Shown in pieces: positions 61,572-64,000 of a DNA stretch of 64,000 nucleotides. The stretch's first letter is position 1. Every line of letters starts with the position of its first letter. The stretch is from the NCBI RefSeq assembly GCF_001729745.1, contig NZ_CP017186.1:3038001-3102000 (forward strand), given 5' to 3'. This stretch comes from Enterobacter hormaechei subsp. hoffmannii. GTDB lineage: Bacteria; Pseudomonadota; Gammaproteobacteria; Enterobacterales; Enterobacteriaceae. Made by a program: the position numbers and the translations under genes. The notes under the pieces were generated by a model. That model ran no database searches and was not told the origin of the DNA. It saw only the letters and a program-made list of their open reading frames with translations.

Positions 61572-62231
61572 TTACTTCGCTTGTTTTGCCGCCGCGCGTT
61601 TGTGACGAATAATTTCGATCACACCCGGCAGAACGGAAAGCACAATAATCGCTACAATCAGTAACTTAAGGTTTTCCTGAACCACCGGCAAATCGCCAAA
61701 CAGGTAGCCCGCATAGGTAAACAGCAGTACCCACAGCAGCGCGCCCACCACGTTGTACATGGCAAAATGACGATAGGACATGTGACCCATTCCCGCCACA
61801 AACGGTGCAAATGTGCGCACAATAGGCACAAAACGGGCAAGGATAATGGTTTTACCGCCATGGCGCTCATAGAACGCATGGGTCTTATCTAAATAACTGC
61901 GGCGGAAAATCTTCGAGTCCGGATTACTGAACAACCGCTCGCCAAACACCCGCCCAATAGTGTAGTTGACCGCATCACCAATAATTGCGGCGATGATCAT
62001 CAGGACGACCATCAGGTGGACATTCAGGTCATTCGTTGGCAGTGCGGATAACGCGCCCGCCACGAACAGCAGTGAATCTCCCGGCAGGAACGGCGTAACC
62101 ACAAGGCCGGTTTCACAGAACAGAATGAGGAACAGAATGGCGTATACCCAGACGCCGTACTGCGCGACCAGCTCCGCCAGGTGAACATCAATGTGCAGGA
62201 TGAAATCAATCAGAAAACGTATTACGTCCAT
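61572..62231 (-). CDS. dedA: DedA-family membrane protein
   Basis: The 219-residue protein is an inner-membrane DedA/SNARE-associated family member with several hydrophobic helices. Conserved segments are [57 protein letters not shown]. DedA proteins help lipid carrier flipping and membrane homeostasis; this member's own role is less clear. It lies 28 bp after truA. Confidence 0.95.
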   Translation of the reverse strand: MDVIRFLIDFILHIDVHLAELVAQYGVWVYAILFLILFCETGLVVTPFLPGDSLLFVAGALSALPTNDLNVHLMVVLMIIAAIIGDAVNYTIGRVFGERLFSNPDSKIFRRSYLDKTHAFYERHGGKTIILARFVPIVRTFAPFVAGMGHMSYRHFAMYNVVGALLWVLLFTYAGYLFGDLPVVQENLKLLIVAIIVLSVLPGVIEIIRHKRAAAKQAK

Positions 62232-62259
62232 ATTGTCTAAGCCCTAATTGCGCCTTTGT

Positions 62260-63072
62260 TTAGTCCGCTAAAAACAGCGGGCCCATTGGCGGTTTTGGCA
62301 GGTCGAACCGGTCCGGATAATCCACCGAAACCAGATACAGACCTTCCGCTTTCGCCGTTGCTGCCGCAAGCGTTCTGTCCTTCGCTGCCAGCAGTTCTGC
62401 AATCCAGCTCTCCGGCTGGTGTCCGGCGCCCACTTCCATCAGGCTGCCTACAATATTCCGCACCATATGATGTACAAAGGCATTGGCTTTGATATCCACC
62501 ACCACATACGCGCCATAACGACTGACGTTAATGTGCATGACGTTACGCCACGGCGTACGGGACTGACACTGCACCGCACGAAACGACGTAAAATCATTCT
62601 CTCCAATCAGACACTGCGCCGCACGCTGCATACGTTCTGCATCCAGCGGTTCATAAAAATGCGTCACGCCCTGGCTTAACACCGCCGGGCGCAGGCGCTG
62701 GTTGTAGATGACATAACGGTAGCGCCGCGCCGTCGCGCTGAAACGCGCGTGAAAATCATCCGGCACAGCTTTCACCCAACGCACGGCAATGTCACCAGGC
62801 AAATTCGCATTTACACCCAGCGTCCAGGCCGCGTCTTTGCGCACGGCGGTGGTGTCAAAATGCACTACCTGTCCCGTGCCGTGAACGCCGGCATCGGTGC
62901 GGCCCGCACAGAAGACGCTTATCGGTTCATTCGCCACCTGAGAGAGCGCTTTCTCCAGCTTCTCCTGGACGCTGCGCACCTCATTCTGCCGCTGCCAGCC
63001 ATAGTATTTACTGCCATCGTATTCAATGCCGAGGGCAATTCTGTGGACCGGCTTTTGTTCCACATCTGACAT
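62260..63072 (-). CDS. truA: tRNA pseudouridine(38-40) synthase TruA
   Basis: TruA makes pseudouridine at positions 38-40 of the tRNA anticodon arm. The 270-residue protein has the catalytic aspartate in [18 protein letters not shown] (about 56-73), and the conserved [18 protein letters not shown] and [12 protein letters not shown] segments. The start overlaps the usg stop by one base (TGATG). Confidence 0.98.
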   Translation of the reverse strand: MSDVEQKPVHRIALGIEYDGSKYYGWQRQNEVRSVQEKLEKALSQVANEPISVFCAGRTDAGVHGTGQVVHFDTTAVRKDAAWTLGVNANLPGDIAVRWVKAVPDDFHARFSATARRYRYVIYNQRLRPAVLSQGVTHFYEPLDAERMQRAAQCLIGENDFTSFRAVQCQSRTPWRNVMHINVSRYGAYVVVDIKANAFVHHMVRNIVGSLMEVGAGHQPESWIAELLAAKDRTLAAATAKAEGLYLVSVDYPDRFDLPKPPMGPLFLAD

Positions 63073-64000
63073 CAGTACAGATACTCCTGCACCAGTTTTT
63101 CCGCGATTTTGACCGCCATCAGCGCGCCGCCAAAACGCACGTTGTCGGCAACGGACCAGAACTGCACCTGCTCAGGCATACCGTAATCGTTACGCACGCA
63201 GCCCACAGAGAGATGCGCGCTGCCGGTAGCGTCGCCCACCTGCGTCGGGAATTCACTCTCTTCGGACAGGACAAGGTCCTCTCCGCGGCCAAACGCGTCG
63301 CGGGCTTCTTCAGCCGCCAGCGGACGCAGGGCTTCAAACCCGACCATCTGCGCGTGGCCGTAAAAGACCGGAGACTGCACGACGTTCGCGGAGATCATCA
63401 GACCGTCATCCTGCAGAATTTTGCGTGCTTCATCGACGATACGACGCTCTTCCCGCACCGAACCTTCACGATCCGGCAGCAGCGGCAGCATGTTGAACGC
63501 CAGCTGGCGGCCAAAGAAATCATCTTCGTCGATCGGGATACCGTTCAGCAGCTTCGCGCTCTGCCCTGCCAGTGCGTCTACGGCTTTTTTGCCGTTAGCG
63601 GAGGCTGACAGCAGGCTGGTCACGGAAATACGCGACAGGCCACCGTCGTCGATCAGCGGCTTCAGCGCGGTCAGCAGCTGGCTGGTGAGGCTGTTCGGTA
63701 CTGCAATGATATTGCGGTTGCGGTAGTCAGCCAGCACAAACGGGTTGACGTCCGGCACCACCAGCGGCACATCCGGCTCCAGGGAGAACAGGCCGCTCAG
63801 GTCGATCACCAGACAGCCTGAATTGGTCGCTTCTTCAATGTAGGATGCCGTGGCTTCCGCACCTGCGGCAAAAAACGCCAGCTGAGCCTGTGTCCAGTCA
63901 AACGCGGCGGCATCCTGCACCATCACGGATTTCCCGCCGAAACGCAGATGTTCTCCTGCGCTGTCGGTACGCGCCAGCGCGTAAATGTCGCCCACCGGGA
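63072..64000 (-). CDS. usg: Usg, semialdehyde-dehydrogenase-family protein (5' end missing)
   Basis: About 309 codons are present; the first 28 or so lie beyond the window edge. The protein belongs to the aspartate-semialdehyde dehydrogenase family and matches E. coli Usg from [10 protein letters not shown] to the end [12 protein letters not shown]. The catalytic cysteine used by Asd is not evident in this sequence, in keeping with Usg being a non-Asd paralogue of unknown function. It is translationally coupled to truA. Confidence 0.95.
   Translation of the reverse strand, partial: PVGDIYALARTDSAGEHLRFGGKSVMVQDAAAFDWTQAQLAFFAAGAEATASYIEEATNSGCLVIDLSGLFSLEPDVPLVVPDVNPFVLADYRNRNIIAVPNSLTSQLLTALKPLIDDGGLSRISVTSLLSASANGKKAVDALAGQSAKLLNGIPIDEDDFFGRQLAFNMLPLLPDREGSVREERRIVDEARKILQDDGLMISANVVQSPVFYGHAQMVGFEALRPLAAEEARDAFGRGEDLVLSEESEFPTQVGDATGSAHLSVGCVRNDYGMPEQVQFWSVADNVRFGGALMAVKIAEKLVQEYLY

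Overview
This window is chromosomal DNA of a gammaproteobacterium of the Enterobacteriaceae. Protein sequences and gene order (men, ela, nuo, lrhA, alaA, yfbR-V, ackA-pta, yfcD-H, folX, hisJQMP-argT, ubiX-purF-cvpA-dedD-folC-accD-dedA-truA-usg) match the 51-52 minute region of Escherichia/Salmonella closely. Compared with my memory of E. coli K-12, several gene sets are swapped. tctDE/tctCBA lies beyond menE. cheV lies between rbn and nuoN. A PTS/transketolase locus stands in place of yfcC, and a GNAT acetyltransferase stands between yfcH and hisP. This pattern and the GC-rich REP/BIME repeats suggest Enterobacter (cloacae complex) or a close relative. The genus is an inference.

Layout. 1-3965: two-component pair TctDE (tctE is cut by the window edge) diverging from the tricarboxylate transporter tctCBA. 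3966-10970: menaquinone operon menFDHBCE on the minus strand, with most junctions overlapping. 11057-13935: elaB, elaA, rbn and a cheV gene with a flagellar-type promoter. 14035-29059: the complete 13-gene nuo operon for respiratory complex I (nuoC and nuoD fused), with a BIME repeat between nuoL and nuoM and a long upstream region. 29691-32780: the regulator lrhA and alanine aminotransferase alaA, separated by 936 bp without a gene. 32898-37400: yfbR, yfbS, hxpA, yfbU and yfbV, with an unusual 199-bp tandem duplication between yfbR and yfbS. 37736-41155: ackA-pta, the acetate/acetyl-phosphate pathway. 41266-46503: a Ula-type PTS (IIA, IIB, IIC) with a split transketolase and a divergent LacI-family regulator; the substrate is unknown. 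46507-51056: yfcD, yfcE, two glutathione transferases, folX, yfcH and an acetyltransferase. 51197-55254: the histidine/lysine-arginine-ornithine ABC transporter hisJQMP plus argT, both binding-protein genes preceded by NtrC-like sites and sigma-54-like promoters. 55545-64000: ubiX, purF, cvpA, dedD, folC, accD, dedA, truA and the 3' part of usg.

Together these genes cover respiratory electron transfer (menaquinone and complex I), overflow acetate metabolism, nucleotide, folate and fatty-acid precursor synthesis, and nutrient uptake. No tRNA, rRNA, CRISPR array, insertion sequence, prophage or defence island is seen. The most interesting items are the uncharacterised PTS/transketolase module with its operator and CRP-like sites, the mosaic 199-bp duplication at yfbR/yfbS, the paired NtrC/sigma-54 control of argT and hisJ, and the isolated cheV with a FliA-type -10 element. 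All protein and site identifications come from reading the sequence and from memory of the families; no database search was run.
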